Assembly: GCF_007748035.1 (NCBI RefSeq)
Contig: NZ_CP036278.1
Span: forward strand, 6,138,001-6,202,000
Length of the DNA stretch: 64,000 nt
Origin: Aeoliella mucimassa
GTDB taxonomy: Bacteria > Planctomycetota > Planctomycetia > Pirellulales > Lacipirellulaceae
Reading direction: 5' to 3'
The first letter of the stretch is position 1, and each line of letters opens with the position of its first letter. A model generated the notes under the pieces. The model worked only from the letters and a program-made list of their open reading frames with translations. It did not search any database and was not told the origin of the DNA. Made by a program: the position numbers and the translations under genes. Positions 44,135 to 52,830 of this stretch are shown one piece after another.

Positions 44135-45763
44135 TTACTTGCGATACGCGTACTCGGTGGAATTGATGAGCGACCAAAGTAAGTCCTCGTAGGTCTCGGT
44201 GCGATCGCCGACCGATTGCTGATAGGCGGACACCTGCGCGAGTTCCTCGGTCGTCGGTTCGCGACAGAGCGTGCGGAGGAACAACTCGCTGGTCACCAGT
44301 TCGTCGTCCTCCTCGTCGCGTAACAGTTTGCCGAGCGAGGTCGGACGCAACCGCCGACCTGCCGAGACAGCCGCATTGATTTGCGGTGTATTCATCATCG
44401 CCAAGGCTTGTGGAATGCTGCTGGTCACGGTCTCGCGGGGCTCCGAGGGATCGAAGCCAAACGCTACGTCGAAAGCCAAACGCGGAGTTGACTGCACGCC
44501 GTAAGCCCGACCGTTTGCGGAGACCATCGAACGAATCGTCGCTTCGTCGAGCTCCAGCGTGGTCAGCAAACTGTTGAAAAGCTGGTCGCCGCGGAGCGGT
44601 TGCGCCACGTTGGCCGTGAATGGCACCGCATCGGGCAGGCGACGAGGGCGGGTTTCGCGCTGGTAGGCCTCGGTGCTTAGGATCACCCGCATCAGCCACT
44701 TGGGGTTGTACCCGCTGGCGGCAAACTCCTCGCTCAGGTACTCCATCGCCTTGCCACCACTTGGTGTGCGATCGGGTCCGATGTCGTCGACCGGCTCGTA
44801 AAATCCCTCGCCCACCAACTCGGCCCACATACGATTCACATACGCCTTGGCAAACCACTCGCTGTCGGTCATCCATTCGGCAATGCGCTCGCGACGCTCC
44901 GCATCGCGCGTTCCGAGCGGCACCTCGGCCCCGGTCAGGAAGAACTTCGGCTCCATGCGTGTTCCTTCGGCCGCGGGGTCGTCGAGGTCGGGCATGTAGT
45001 GCTCCGGGGTCCCGCGACGGTTCGCGTTGTCGCCACCCCGTCGATTGTTAGCTGGGCTATCGTTGCTCACTACCTCGAAGCTGCGCCGCGTCGTGGAGTT
45101 CACTGGGCGGACCGCGGTGCGGGGAAAGAACGCGGCCAGCTCGTGAAACTGCTCTCGCTTCCAGCGATCGTAAGGATGATCGTGACACTGAGCACACTGA
45201 ATCTGGATGCCGAGGAAGATGCGCGAGATCTCGGCCGTGGTCTCTTCGGTACGACCATCCTGAGCCATCATGATGGCCGTGGCCCCGTTGTCTTGCACGT
45301 CGCCAGAGCTAGTGATGAAACGGGTAGCCACTTCGTCCCAGCCGGTGCCCGCGTTCAGCTCATCGGTCAGCAGGGTCACCACCGCGTTGCTCGCAATCAC
45401 CGCTCGATCTTCAATGCGGCGATACATGATGACGTCGCGCCAGTAGCGAGCCCAGTTCTGCCCGTACTGCTCGCTCGCCAGGAGGTCGCGAATCACCCGG
45501 TCGCGTTTGCTGTCGGAAGGATCGAGCAGGAAAGCGGTGACATGCTCGGGCGAGGGGATATCGCCGACCAGGTCCAACCACACCCGCCGCAGGAACGTCG
45601 CGTCGTCGGTCTGGGGAGCCAGCTCGACCGAGTCGGTGAATAGCTCCTCGGCCAGCAGGCGATCGACCTCGCGGGCGACGCGCCCAGCGTTGCGCCCCTC
45701 GGCCACAGCGGCCGCCGCCATGCACGACACGACACCAGCTACGAGCAAAGCAAATCGGAACAT
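44135..45763 (-). CDS. DUF1549/DUF1553 protein with signal peptide
   Basis: A 542-residue product from the ATG at 45763 (MFRFALLVAGVVSCMAAAAVAEG), a signal peptide lacking in the other DUF1549 protein of the window. Motifs are DATFLRRVWLDLVGDIPSPEHV, NWARYWRDVIMYRR, IQCAQCHDHPYDRWKREQFHELAAFF (a CxxCH-like haem or metal site), RRERIAEWMTDSEWFAKAYVNRMWAELVGEGFYEPVDDIG and RTLCREPTTEELAQVSAYQQ. It pairs with the DUF1501 gene downstream. The CAQCHDHP motif suggests electron transfer or metal binding. No paired cytochrome domain is fused. Confidence 0.93.
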   Translation of the reverse strand: MFRFALLVAGVVSCMAAAAVAEGRNAGRVAREVDRLLAEELFTDSVELAPQTDDATFLRRVWLDLVGDIPSPEHVTAFLLDPSDSKRDRVIRDLLASEQYGQNWARYWRDVIMYRRIEDRAVIASNAVVTLLTDELNAGTGWDEVATRFITSSGDVQDNGATAIMMAQDGRTEETTAEISRIFLGIQIQCAQCHDHPYDRWKREQFHELAAFFPRTAVRPVNSTTRRSFEVVSNDSPANNRRGGDNANRRGTPEHYMPDLDDPAAEGTRMEPKFFLTGAEVPLGTRDAERRERIAEWMTDSEWFAKAYVNRMWAELVGEGFYEPVDDIGPDRTPSGGKAMEYLSEEFAASGYNPKWLMRVILSTEAYQRETRPRRLPDAVPFTANVAQPLRGDQLFNSLLTTLELDEATIRSMVSANGRAYGVQSTPRLAFDVAFGFDPSEPRETVTSSIPQALAMMNTPQINAAVSAGRRLRPTSLGKLLRDEEDDELVTSELFLRTLCREPTTEELAQVSAYQQSVGDRTETYEDLLWSLINSTEYAYRK

Positions 45764-45877
45764 GACAAGGTTCCTGAGTGAGTAGAAGACAAGAACATCC
45801 AAAACAGTGGTCAGGCTATCCAACCCCAGGCCGATGCCAAGGGTTCCGCGACCTGCGCATAACCCCTTAGGCGGGAA

Positions 45878-46086
45878 AATAGATTCCCACGTGGGAACAT
45901 TGCGATTTCCGCAAGTCGTGAATTGCCAAGGAATTAGGTAATTTCCCAATGTTCCCATTTCCCACATACGATCCGTTGGGAATCTATTCTCGCACCCCTT
46001 CGTTGGCCGTAAGTCATTACCACAAAAGCACTTGCATATGTCAGTGGACAGGGAACAGAGCATTATACTTTCCCACCGGTGGGAAA
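45878..46086. repeat. Partial repeat field with TTCCCA/TGGGAA palindromes
   Basis: The gap 45764-46336 holds no gene. AATAGATTCCCA at 45878-45889 is followed by TTCCCACGTGGGAA (45884-45897), a perfect palindrome. TGGGAATCTATT lies at 45977-45988, and TTTCCCACCGGTGGGAAA at 46069-46086 is an 18-base perfect palindrome. These share the motif of the larger repeats but not their low-complexity flanks. Confidence 0.7.
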
Positions 46087-46336
46087 CAAAAATCAGGGCT
46101 TAAAACAGCGGGCAAATTGAAAATGGGGGAAGGGGAAAGGATAAGCAGCGAGCAGGGACACCCCACACGAACTCCACCAACGCGCAGCACAAAACCACCG
46201 ACGCAGCGAACCACGACAGCACCTCCCTCACACTCAGTGAACAGGTGTATTGTATCGCAGCAAGTGGCCAATAGCGAGAGAAAAGCGCCAAGATGAGGAG
46301 CTTGCCTGCTCTACCTAACTTGCAGAGAATCTCCCC

Positions 46337-46921
46337 ATGCACTCACAGTCGCACCTCGAAGATCTTCGCGAACTAACCGTGGAAGAAGTCCGCGAGTACT
46401 GCCAGGCAAATCCTGAATACGTGCACGAAACTGACGGCTCTGGCGAAACGCCTCTGATGTCGGCGTGCCTGCTCGGTAGGACCGAACTCGTTCGCGTGTT
46501 GCTGGAGTTCGGGGGGCAGGTAAACTACATCGCCGACGATGGGGACACTCCGCTCAAGATGGCCATCGAAGGTTGCAATGAGCAGAGCTTCAACCGCGAG
46601 CTGTTCGACTTGCTCCTGACTGCGGGGGCGAATCCCAATGCAGGGCTTTTTCCGGCATTTCACCTTGCGGTTGGGCGAGGCCTGTACGATGTCGTGCGAT
46701 TCTTGGCAGAACATGGGGCCGATCCCAACTTGAGGGACGCCGACGATAGCCCTCCGTTGTTCTGGGCCGGCGTCTACAGCAACTCTCCCAACGTAAAAAT
46801 GATGGGGCTCCTCGTTAACTTAGGAGCCGATATCAATCAGTGCGATGGCGTCGGACGAACGATCGAACAACGTTTCGGCCGCGAAGTGATGATAGAAGTG
46901 CAACGACATAGCGAACGATGA
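46337..46921 (+). CDS. Ankyrin-repeat protein
   Basis: A 194-residue protein. After a short helical start (HLEDLRELTVEEVREYCQANPEYVHETD), three to four ankyrin repeats are visible: GETPLMSACLLGRTELVRVLLEFGGQVN, DGDTPLKMAIEGCNEQSFNRELFDLLLTAGANPN, FPAFHLAVGRGLYDVVRFLAEHGADPN and SPPLFWAGVYSNSPNVKMMGLLVNLGADIN. It is likely a cytoplasmic protein-binding module without enzymatic domain. It starts about 70 bases after the repeat field and is convergent with the thioredoxin-like gene. Confidence 0.9.
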   Translation: MHSQSHLEDLRELTVEEVREYCQANPEYVHETDGSGETPLMSACLLGRTELVRVLLEFGGQVNYIADDGDTPLKMAIEGCNEQSFNRELFDLLLTAGANPNAGLFPAFHLAVGRGLYDVVRFLAEHGADPNLRDADDSPPLFWAGVYSNSPNVKMMGLLVNLGADINQCDGVGRTIEQRFGREVMIEVQRHSER

Positions 46922-46953
46922 GTGCAGCACATCTGCAACGCCCCAGCTCACCG

Positions 46954-47469
46954 CTACCCCTCTTCGGCAGCCGTCGGAGTTGGCTCCCGAAGTAACTCCA
47001 GAAACTCGGCCTTGCTGATTCCCCCGACGCGCCAGCGGAGGGCGTTGCCTGCGGAATCGGTGATGATCGTGATCGGGGTGCCGCGCACATTGTAGCGGGC
47101 GACGAGCGATTCATCCTGCGGGTCATCCACGTCGATCATCACCGGCACGAAATCGGCGTTCACCGCGGTCTTCACTTCGTCGTCCGCCCACACTTGCCGC
47201 TTCATCACTCGGCAGGGCACGCACCACTGGCCGGTGAAGTAGAGCACCATCGGCTTGCCCGAGGCAGCCGCCTGCTGCTCGGCCGCGGCAAAATTGCCGG
47301 CCCAGGCGATGTCGTTGTTCGGCACGTAAAAACAGTACCAGGCGTACGCGAGCGACACGACCAGAAAGGTCAGCCAGAAGCCCCGCCAGAAAGGCGACTT
47401 CTTCTTCGACACCGACGACGCGTCCGCGGAATCCTCCTCGGTAGTCGAGGGCGAGGGAGTTTCACTCAT
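46954..47469 (-). CDS. Membrane-anchored thioredoxin-fold protein
   Basis: A 171-residue protein. A Ser/Glu-rich cytoplasmic N-terminus and a TM helix (RGFWLTFLVVSLAYAWYCFYV) lead to a thioredoxin domain (AEQQAAASGKPMVLYFTGQWCVPCRVMKRQVWADDEVKTAV), with the redox-active WCVPC and the cis-Pro in GTPITIIT. The active domain would face the periplasm or paryphoplasm. Likely a thiol:disulfide reductase or cytochrome c maturation-type partner; no dedicated cytochrome genes are adjacent. It is convergent with the ankyrin gene. Confidence 0.9.
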   Translation of the reverse strand: MSETPSPSTTEEDSADASSVSKKKSPFWRGFWLTFLVVSLAYAWYCFYVPNNDIAWAGNFAAAEQQAAASGKPMVLYFTGQWCVPCRVMKRQVWADDEVKTAVNADFVPVMIDVDDPQDESLVARYNVRGTPITIITDSAGNALRWRVGGISKAEFLELLREPTPTAAEEG

Positions 47470-47724
47470 GGATTAGGCTCCTGTTCAGCGGGCATCAGGC
47501 GTTCAAGCGATCCCTGGATTATCCACTGCAAGCGTTGCTGGTCAACTATTGGTGGTATTTGGCAAGGCGTGGAAGCATCGATCGCTTGCTGGACGAGTCT
47601 CCGCTGACCGCGAATGATACAATGACTTGCGTCGGCCAAGCTTGAAACGCCCTCGCCTGCAACGAACGTGAAACAAGTTTACAACAGGTGCATGCCACGC
47701 ACCCTACAACTTCAGGAGGTCCGC

Positions 47725-48366
47725 ATGCGACAACGCATGACTTTGGTAGCCGCTATAACGCTCGCAGCACTGACTGGAATGCTCACAACACGGGCCGGTG
47801 CCGAAGAAGCTGCCGCGACTCCGATAGCCAAGCAAGCAGCCCCGGCCGAGAAGCCGATAACGCTGGAAGAGCTAAACCGCCGCCAAGTGATCGGAAAGCT
47901 GGGAATGCCGCTGGGAACGTGCGTCGAGATCCAGGCACAAGTAGTCGCGAATCCAACTCCTAACAAAGGAGCGTACGATCATGACTACTTGCTAAATGTC
48001 ACCCACGCAAATGGCAAATTGTTACCGCAATCGCAATTGATCGAATTCAGATCGCTAAGACATGCTGATAGTCGCCTTGTGAATGACTCTTTCAGACTCT
48101 ACGAGATGAAAACGGGACAGAAGGCTCGAAGCCTAAATTCGGAACAGATTGCAGAGCTTGAAAAAGGATACGTCGGCAAAGTCGTCCACTTGGCAGCCTA
48201 CGAAACAGGAAGCTTCTCAGGCATCCCTCGCAACCTCCCCAGTGAGGTACCAATCTGGCAAGGCCGCGGATACCACTTTAGAAGTTCACTGATCGTGATA
48301 GTCGATCGCGATGCCGAGCAAGCACGCAATACCAAGCGGGAGATGATGCTTCGCAAAGGCAGTTAG
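47725..48366 (+). CDS. Exported protein of unknown function
   Basis: A 213-residue product from the ATG at 47725, preceded by a strong AGGAGGT five bases upstream, and beginning with a signal peptide (MRQRMTLVAAITLAALTGMLTTRAGAE). The mature part has TLEELNRRQVIGKLGMPLGTCVEIQAQVV, NVTHANGKLLPQSQLIEFRSL, ARSLNSEQIAELEKGYVGKVVHLAAYETG and YHFRSSLIVIVD, a beta-rich fold of about 150 residues. No cysteine or catalytic motif stands out. It resembles planctomycete exported proteins annotated as hypothetical. Confidence 0.8.
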   Translation: MRQRMTLVAAITLAALTGMLTTRAGAEEAAATPIAKQAAPAEKPITLEELNRRQVIGKLGMPLGTCVEIQAQVVANPTPNKGAYDHDYLLNVTHANGKLLPQSQLIEFRSLRHADSRLVNDSFRLYEMKTGQKARSLNSEQIAELEKGYVGKVVHLAAYETGSFSGIPRNLPSEVPIWQGRGYHFRSSLIVIVDRDAEQARNTKREMMLRKGS

Positions 48367-48386
48367 TCACCCCAAAGCCGATCCAT

Positions 48387-48407
48387 GGTGTATTTCATGC
48401 ACCCTAC
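48387..48407. repeat. Left copy of a 21-bp repeat flanking the 48508 gene
   Basis: Starts GGTGTATTTCATGCACC and ends CTAC. The partner at 48990-49010 starts GGTGTATTGCATACACC; 19 of 21 positions agree. The core is nearly palindromic (GTGTATTGCATACAC in the right copy). Confidence 0.6.
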
Positions 48408-48507
48408 GGCCGCTGGTGCCAGCACGAATGACGCTATGAGATTTTACAATGAATCAAGCAGCGTTCGCTTCGCGATTTTGACGGGTGGGGGCAACAAGAG
48501 GTTTAAG

Positions 48508-48972
48508 ATGAAGCGAGTTTCCATTGAGCAAATCTTGAGCGGCGATACCATTGCGATATTGAGTCGCGCTAGCGAAGGCTCCTGTGCCTTGCTCGACCCC
48601 CATGATATAAGTCGGACGCCATGCTTATTGACCGAGGAGCGCCCGCTGGATCAAGCGATGGTTCGAAGGATGTCGCGATTGCTGCTTGACGACGACTCCT
48701 GGTGGTATGTCATGAAGCAATGCCTTCCAAAGCCGACAGCCCTTATGACACTTGGGAGTGCCGATGGCTGGGCGACGCTGCGCATAGGCATGCCCTGCAG
48801 CGAATGGCGACTGGAAACTGATGCCGAGCGGCAGTGGGGGTTCTTCGACCCAGTCGCGGGGCAAGTGCGCGAGGTGTTGAAAGCGACCTTCCCTGAGTAC
48901 GCTTCGGCCCATGCAAAATCGCTCTGGAAAGCGGGAGCGATTAGCGCACTGAGGGCCGCCAGGTCGAGATGA
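48508..48972 (+). CDS. Hypothetical protein
   Basis: A 154-residue product from the ATG at 48508 (MKRVSIEQILSGDTIAIL), with AAGAGG eight bases upstream. The longer frame to 48385 would begin inside a short repeat and looks less like protein. Segments include CALLDPHDISRTPCLLTEERPLDQAMVRRMSRLLLDD, LMTLGSADGWATLRIGMPCSEWRLETD and FPEYASAHAKSLWKAGA. It looks soluble and globular. No family recognised. A pair of nearly identical 21-bp repeats lies immediately outside the gene, which suggests possible insertion or duplication. Confidence 0.65.
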   Translation: MKRVSIEQILSGDTIAILSRASEGSCALLDPHDISRTPCLLTEERPLDQAMVRRMSRLLLDDDSWWYVMKQCLPKPTALMTLGSADGWATLRIGMPCSEWRLETDAERQWGFFDPVAGQVREVLKATFPEYASAHAKSLWKAGAISALRAARSR

Positions 48973-48989
48973 TGGATTGCTCTACTGGT

Positions 48990-49010
48990 GGTGTATTGCA
49001 TACACCCTAC
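48990..49010. repeat. Right copy of a 21-bp repeat flanking the 48508 gene
   Basis: Direct-repeat partner of 48387-48407, with two mismatches. It lies between the stop of the 48508 gene and the stop of the convergent SHD1 gene, where its near-palindrome could also serve as a bidirectional terminator stem. Confidence 0.6.
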
Positions 49011-49019
49011 CAATTGTCG

Positions 49020-49958
49020 CTAACGGCTCACTCGGCGCACCGGGCCGGCGACGTAGCCGGGGTGTTGGGTCAGGGCCATCTGCGTGGCCTGGCGGCTGTC
49101 GCGGGCGAAGCCGGTGACCCACAGCGGCGGGCCGTTGTTGCCGGCCGCGGGGTAGAGGGTGACTTCCCACACGCTGGTCACGCCGGCGTCGACCGCCTGC
49201 ATGCCGAGTTGCAGCTCGGCGATGTGCCGATCGTAGGCTTGCTCTTGACGATAGCGGGCGGCTTCCACCTGCATCTTCAAGGCTTCCTCTTGCTGCTCGT
49301 CGAAGTCCTGGTCGGTGTTCGCCGCCAGCCAGGCTTCCCAGCCAGGCTCCAGCACGTTGCGATCTTCCTTGCTGAACAAGAAGAATGGCAGCCCGTATTC
49401 GTCGCCGTTCTCTAGCTGCAGCACGACGCCGTCGACGGTGAACTCCTGTGGCTCTCCCTTGCGGCTGGCAAGCCAGGAAGTGAGCGTGCGTTTGTCGGTA
49501 ACCTTATTGCCTGCGTTGCCGACCACGAGCGGAATGATCTTCTGATAGACCTCCGGCAGGTTGTCGAACATGCGATCGTTCACGTAGATGTTGCCACGGC
49601 TACGGCGGAGCACCATCTCTTTGCGGCCGAAGTCGACCAGCCGGCCGGTGATCTGCAGGCCGTTACTTAGGGTCCACTTCTGCAGCTGCCCGCTCGCCTG
49701 ATCGGCTTCGTCGATCGCTTCTTTCGACGCGAGGTACTGCTGATCGGCTTCCGACAACTTGTCGATGTCGACCGTGCCGAGCGCTTTGTCGCTCTCCCGC
49801 TCGATCACGATGTGATGCTCGTCGAACGCGATCAGCGCGGCCTCGACGGTGTACCTGCCGGTCGAGTCGGTCCAGGTTCGCACCTTACCCGCCAGCGCGG
49901 TGGAGGTGGCGGCGAGGGAGAGTACAACCAGCGTGGCGAGTGGGGCAAACCGAGGCAT
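49020..49958 (-). CDS. Exported SHD1-domain protein
   Basis: A 312-residue protein with signal peptide (MPRFAPLATLVVLSLAATSTALAG). Residues about 25-80 form an SLA1 homology domain 1 (RTWTDSTGRYTVEAALIAFDEHHIVIERESDKALGTVDIDKLSEADQQYL), a planctomycete-rich beta-barrel. A second related segment follows (WTLSNGLQITGRLVDFGRKEMVLRRSRGNIYV). The C-terminal half contains a helical EEALKMQVEAARYRQEQAYDRHIAELQLGM segment. SHD1 probably binds peptides or other proteins; no catalytic role. It lies downstream of the ribosomal protein genes but is separated by about 200 bases. Confidence 0.88.
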   Translation of the reverse strand: MPRFAPLATLVVLSLAATSTALAGKVRTWTDSTGRYTVEAALIAFDEHHIVIERESDKALGTVDIDKLSEADQQYLASKEAIDEADQASGQLQKWTLSNGLQITGRLVDFGRKEMVLRRSRGNIYVNDRMFDNLPEVYQKIIPLVVGNAGNKVTDKRTLTSWLASRKGEPQEFTVDGVVLQLENGDEYGLPFFLFSKEDRNVLEPGWEAWLAANTDQDFDEQQEEALKMQVEAARYRQEQAYDRHIAELQLGMQAVDAGVTSVWEVTLYPAAGNNGPPLWVTGFARDSRQATQMALTQHPGYVAGPVRRVSR

Positions 49959-50165
49959 GATAGATAGGTGCTTGGTGATTCAGAGAGGTGGCGAACAAGA
50001 GCTTCTATTGTCCTTGGAGTACGCTAGCTTTGCAACGATTGTTTTGCCTATCGCGAAGCGAGATGATCGGGAGTGGGGAGAGGAGGAAGGCATCCGCGCA
50101 TAAAAAACAGCCGAATCCCGGAGGAATTCGGCCGTTTGAGCGATTCGGCTGGTCTCGTCGGCGAA

Positions 50166-50567
50166 TTAACGCTTCGAGAACTGAGTACCACGACGGGCAC
50201 CGTGCAGACCGGGCTTCTTGCGTTCCTTCATACGCGAGTCGCGTGTGAGGTATTCGCCTTCGCGGAGCTTCTCGTGCAGGTCGCTGTCGTACTTCATCAA
50301 AGCACGGCCAATACCCTGCATGCAGGCACCCGCCTGGCCGGTGTTGCCACCGCCGTGAACGCGGATGATCACATCGACCTTGTCGCGAAGCTCGCAGCTC
50401 TCCAAGGGAGCCGTCACGGCGTTGCGATCTTGCGGAACCACGAAGTACTCTTCGAGCTCGCGCTTGTTGATGGTGATTTTGCCGCTGCCGGGACGAATAC
50501 GAACACGTGCTACCGAGGTCTTGCGGCGACCAGTGCCAAGGGCATCGAGTACTTTGGTTTCGGCCAT
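50166..50567 (-). CDS. rpsI: 30S ribosomal protein S9
   Basis: A 133-residue S9 protein: GTGRRKTSVARVRIRPGSGKITINKRELEEYF at the N-terminus, VHGGGNTGQAGACMQGIGRALM in the middle, and the conserved C-terminal tail DSRMKERKKPGLHGARRGTQFSKR, which reaches into the ribosomal P site. Length is normal. It lies 60 bases after rplM on the same strand, the near-universal L13-S9 operon order, so it is expected to be co-transcribed and co-regulated with rplM. Confidence 0.98.
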   Translation of the reverse strand: MAETKVLDALGTGRRKTSVARVRIRPGSGKITINKRELEEYFVVPQDRNAVTAPLESCELRDKVDVIIRVHGGGNTGQAGACMQGIGRALMKYDSDLHEKLREGEYLTRDSRMKERKKPGLHGARRGTQFSKR

Positions 50568-50627
50568 GAGTTGGATTCAGGGATCGGGATTCGAGGATCG
50601 GGAGTAAACCAGGCGGTGAGGCTTGGA

Positions 50628-51062
50628 TTACTTAACGGCCAGCTCCACCGTTTCGGGGTTCTGGGCCTGATGAGGATGTTCGCTACCGGAGTAGATCTTG
50701 AGCTTGTCCAGCATTTTGCGGGCGAGCTTGTTCTTCGGCAACATGCGACGCACGGCTTCGCGAAGCACCCGCTCGGGATGCCGCTCAAGTTGCTCGCCGG
50801 CCGTGATCGACCGTTGACGGGTATAACCGGTGTACCAAGTGTACTTCTTTTGGTCCCACTTCTTACCGGTGAAGTGCACCTTGTCGCAGTTGACCACCAC
50901 GACGAAGTCGCCGGTGTCGACATGCGGGGTGTAGGTGGGGCGATGCTTGCCCATCAACCGCACGGCAATGTCGCTGGCCAGCCGGCCCACTACTTTGTCG
51001 GTAGCGTCCACCAGCAGCCACTTTGGCTCGACATCGGCGGGTTTAATCATGGTAGTTTTCAT
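50628..51062 (-). CDS. rplM: 50S ribosomal protein L13
   Basis: A 144-residue L13 from the ATG at 51062 (MKTTMIKPADVEPKWLLVDATDKVVGRLA). Conserved segments are VGRLASDIAVRLMGKHRPTYTPHVDTGDFVVVVNCDKV, KKYTWYTGYTRQRSITAGEQLERHPERVLREAVRRMLPKNKLARKML and KIYSGSEHPHQAQNPE. An alternative internal ATG (MIKP) would shorten it by four residues. It heads the rplM-rpsI operon; the upstream 300 bases carry the operon's expected promoter region but no clear leader structure was found, and copy B of the repeat begins beyond that. Confidence 0.98.
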   Translation of the reverse strand: MKTTMIKPADVEPKWLLVDATDKVVGRLASDIAVRLMGKHRPTYTPHVDTGDFVVVVNCDKVHFTGKKWDQKKYTWYTGYTRQRSITAGEQLERHPERVLREAVRRMLPKNKLARKMLDKLKIYSGSEHPHQAQNPETVELAVK

Positions 51063-51409
51063 CGATCGCACTCACAAATCGCGGAAATTATCTGCTTACA
51101 CGCTAACTCCACCCCAGGGCGGGTCGCTCGCAAACTGCGGCCGGGCCCGACTACTTCACAAGCCCGACGCCTGGGCGACGCTCGCTCGAATGGGTAGCGA
51201 GAGTTTGGCGAAGTCCCGAAGATTACCAACTATCCCCCAGATTAGCAAGGGGCCGAAACCGGGCGTGGCTGCGAAAAAACGCCGGAAATACCAGCAAACT
51301 TCACGCAAGCTCCCAACTCCCTCGTTTTTTCGACCGGGAGGGGGCAAATCACTGGAGGTGGCACAGAGAAGGAGGGGATCCAGGCATCCCGATAGCAGCA
51401 GGAAACCCG

Positions 51410-52054
51410 TCGGCGCTTGGCATCCAATCATGAACTTACCCATCCCATCCTGTTGCTCTCCCATCCGTCCAGGTCTGCATCTTCCCGCATCGGCGGGATA
51501 GATTCCCAACGCTCGGCAAATAGATTCCCAATTTACCCACCGATGGGAAAATTGAATCTTCGCCCGCTCTATAAAACCAGGGATTTTCGCGCTCGAATAG
51601 ATTCCCATTTCCCAAAACGCATCGAGTGGGAATCTATTTTCGCAGTGGGAATCTATCGCAAGTCGTTGGTATTTCATGGGTTACGGCCACTCCTCCTCTC
51701 AAATTGCTCAAAATAGATTCCCATGGGTGGGTAAGTATTCTGGTTGGGAGTTGGATGTTGGGAGTTGGGAGTTGGATGTAGAAATGTCATCTTGAAGGAG
51801 CTTCCAGCGACTGAAAGATCTAGCCTACCGCTTACAGCCTAAAGCCTACAGCTTTGCCACACGCGCAGCAGCGAACGCCCACACAAGCGGCATCGCTACA
51901 GCGCGCTTGCGTGGTAGATGGTTTCGAGCGATTTGATCTTCACTCGGTTACATCTTTCCATCCTCCAACTACGGACCACTGACGACAAACAACGGACAAC
52001 ACGTCACCTGTCCATTAGAACACCATCGATGGCCAATTTCCAGCGAAAACTGGA
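51410..52054 (-). repeat. Dispersed intergenic repeat, copy B (inverted)
   Basis: In the 1237-base gap 51063-52299, read on the minus strand, the order matches copy A: CTGG hairpin with AATTGGCCA at the 52054 end, GTTCTAATGGACAGGTGA, CCAACTCCCAAC phrases, AGCTCCTTCAAGATGACATT, then the motif field. AATAGATTCCCA on the plus strand occurs at 51519, 51596 and 51712, with TGGGAATCTATT at 51627. Long blocks of the motif field agree base for base with copy A. The minus-strand frame at 51156-51677 is considered non-coding. The remaining 245 bases to 52299 hold nothing recognised. Confidence 0.85.
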
Positions 52055-52299
52055 AGGAATCGTGCACTATTGGCTCGCGATAGCAAGCCCAGAACCTCGA
52101 CTGAGAGGATTGAGGTTCTCTCCTCCTGGCCCGGCGGGGGGTGTATCCGGCGCTGCCTGCCAGAATCCGCCGCGCGGGGGGAGAAGGGGAGGGGGGTAAC
52201 GCGAGGGGTAATCAATGGATGCAGAAAAGCGGCCGGCTGGAGCGAGGTCGTATCGGAGTATCCAGTAGCACAGCCGGCCGCCGGGGCAAACGCTCGTTG

Positions 52300-52830
52300 C
52301 TACCGGAGGGCGTCTTGAGCGAAATAATCGGAGATCGGTCGTTCGGCGATGCGCCCCACTTCGTCCTGCGTGCGCCGCTGGCCAACGGTGTGCCAGCCGC
52401 TTACTTCCTTGAGTTCGGGCATCATCTCGAGCAGTTGCTCGGCGAGCATGATGGCCATCCGCTCGGTACCTTTGTCGTTGGTACCTTCACGAATCGCCTG
52501 CACGGTCTTCATGATGCGAAGCAACCTCGCCCGATGCAGCACCGGGCTCGACAGCGGGGCGTCGGAGTCGACCAGCAGATTCGCGAGCGGCACCTCGAGC
52601 GCTTTCTGCCATGCGGCGAGCTGCGAGAGGGTAAGGTCGCACGTGGGATCCTCCTGTCGACGAATCTCTTCGGTGGAGAGTCCCAGCTTGCGGGTAATAC
52701 TGCGAACCGATACTCCTTGTTGTCGGCGTACCTCGGCAATGCGATGCCGCACGACGGCTGTCTGGTTGTTGGAAATCGGCACTGCCGCTCCACTCGTTTG
52801 AGTTGTGTCCCAGTTATCAGCAACACTCAT
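52300..52830 (-). CDS. HTH-type regulator (XRE-like)
   Basis: A 176-residue protein with AGGAGG ten bases before its ATG at 52830. Residues about 25-85 hold a helix-turn-helix: VVRHRIAEVRRQQGVSVRSITRKLGLSTEEIRRQEDPTCDLTLSQLAAWQKAL, similar to lambda-repressor-type domains. The C-terminal part (HRARLLRIMKTVQAIREGTNDKGTERMAIMLAEQLLEMMPELKEVSGWHTVGQRR) is helical and may oligomerise. It stands alone between copy B of the repeat and a long gene-poor stretch, so its targets cannot be inferred from neighbours. Confidence 0.85.
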   Translation of the reverse strand: MSVADNWDTTQTSGAAVPISNNQTAVVRHRIAEVRRQQGVSVRSITRKLGLSTEEIRRQEDPTCDLTLSQLAAWQKALEVPLANLLVDSDAPLSSPVLHRARLLRIMKTVQAIREGTNDKGTERMAIMLAEQLLEMMPELKEVSGWHTVGQRRTQDEVGRIAERPISDYFAQDALR

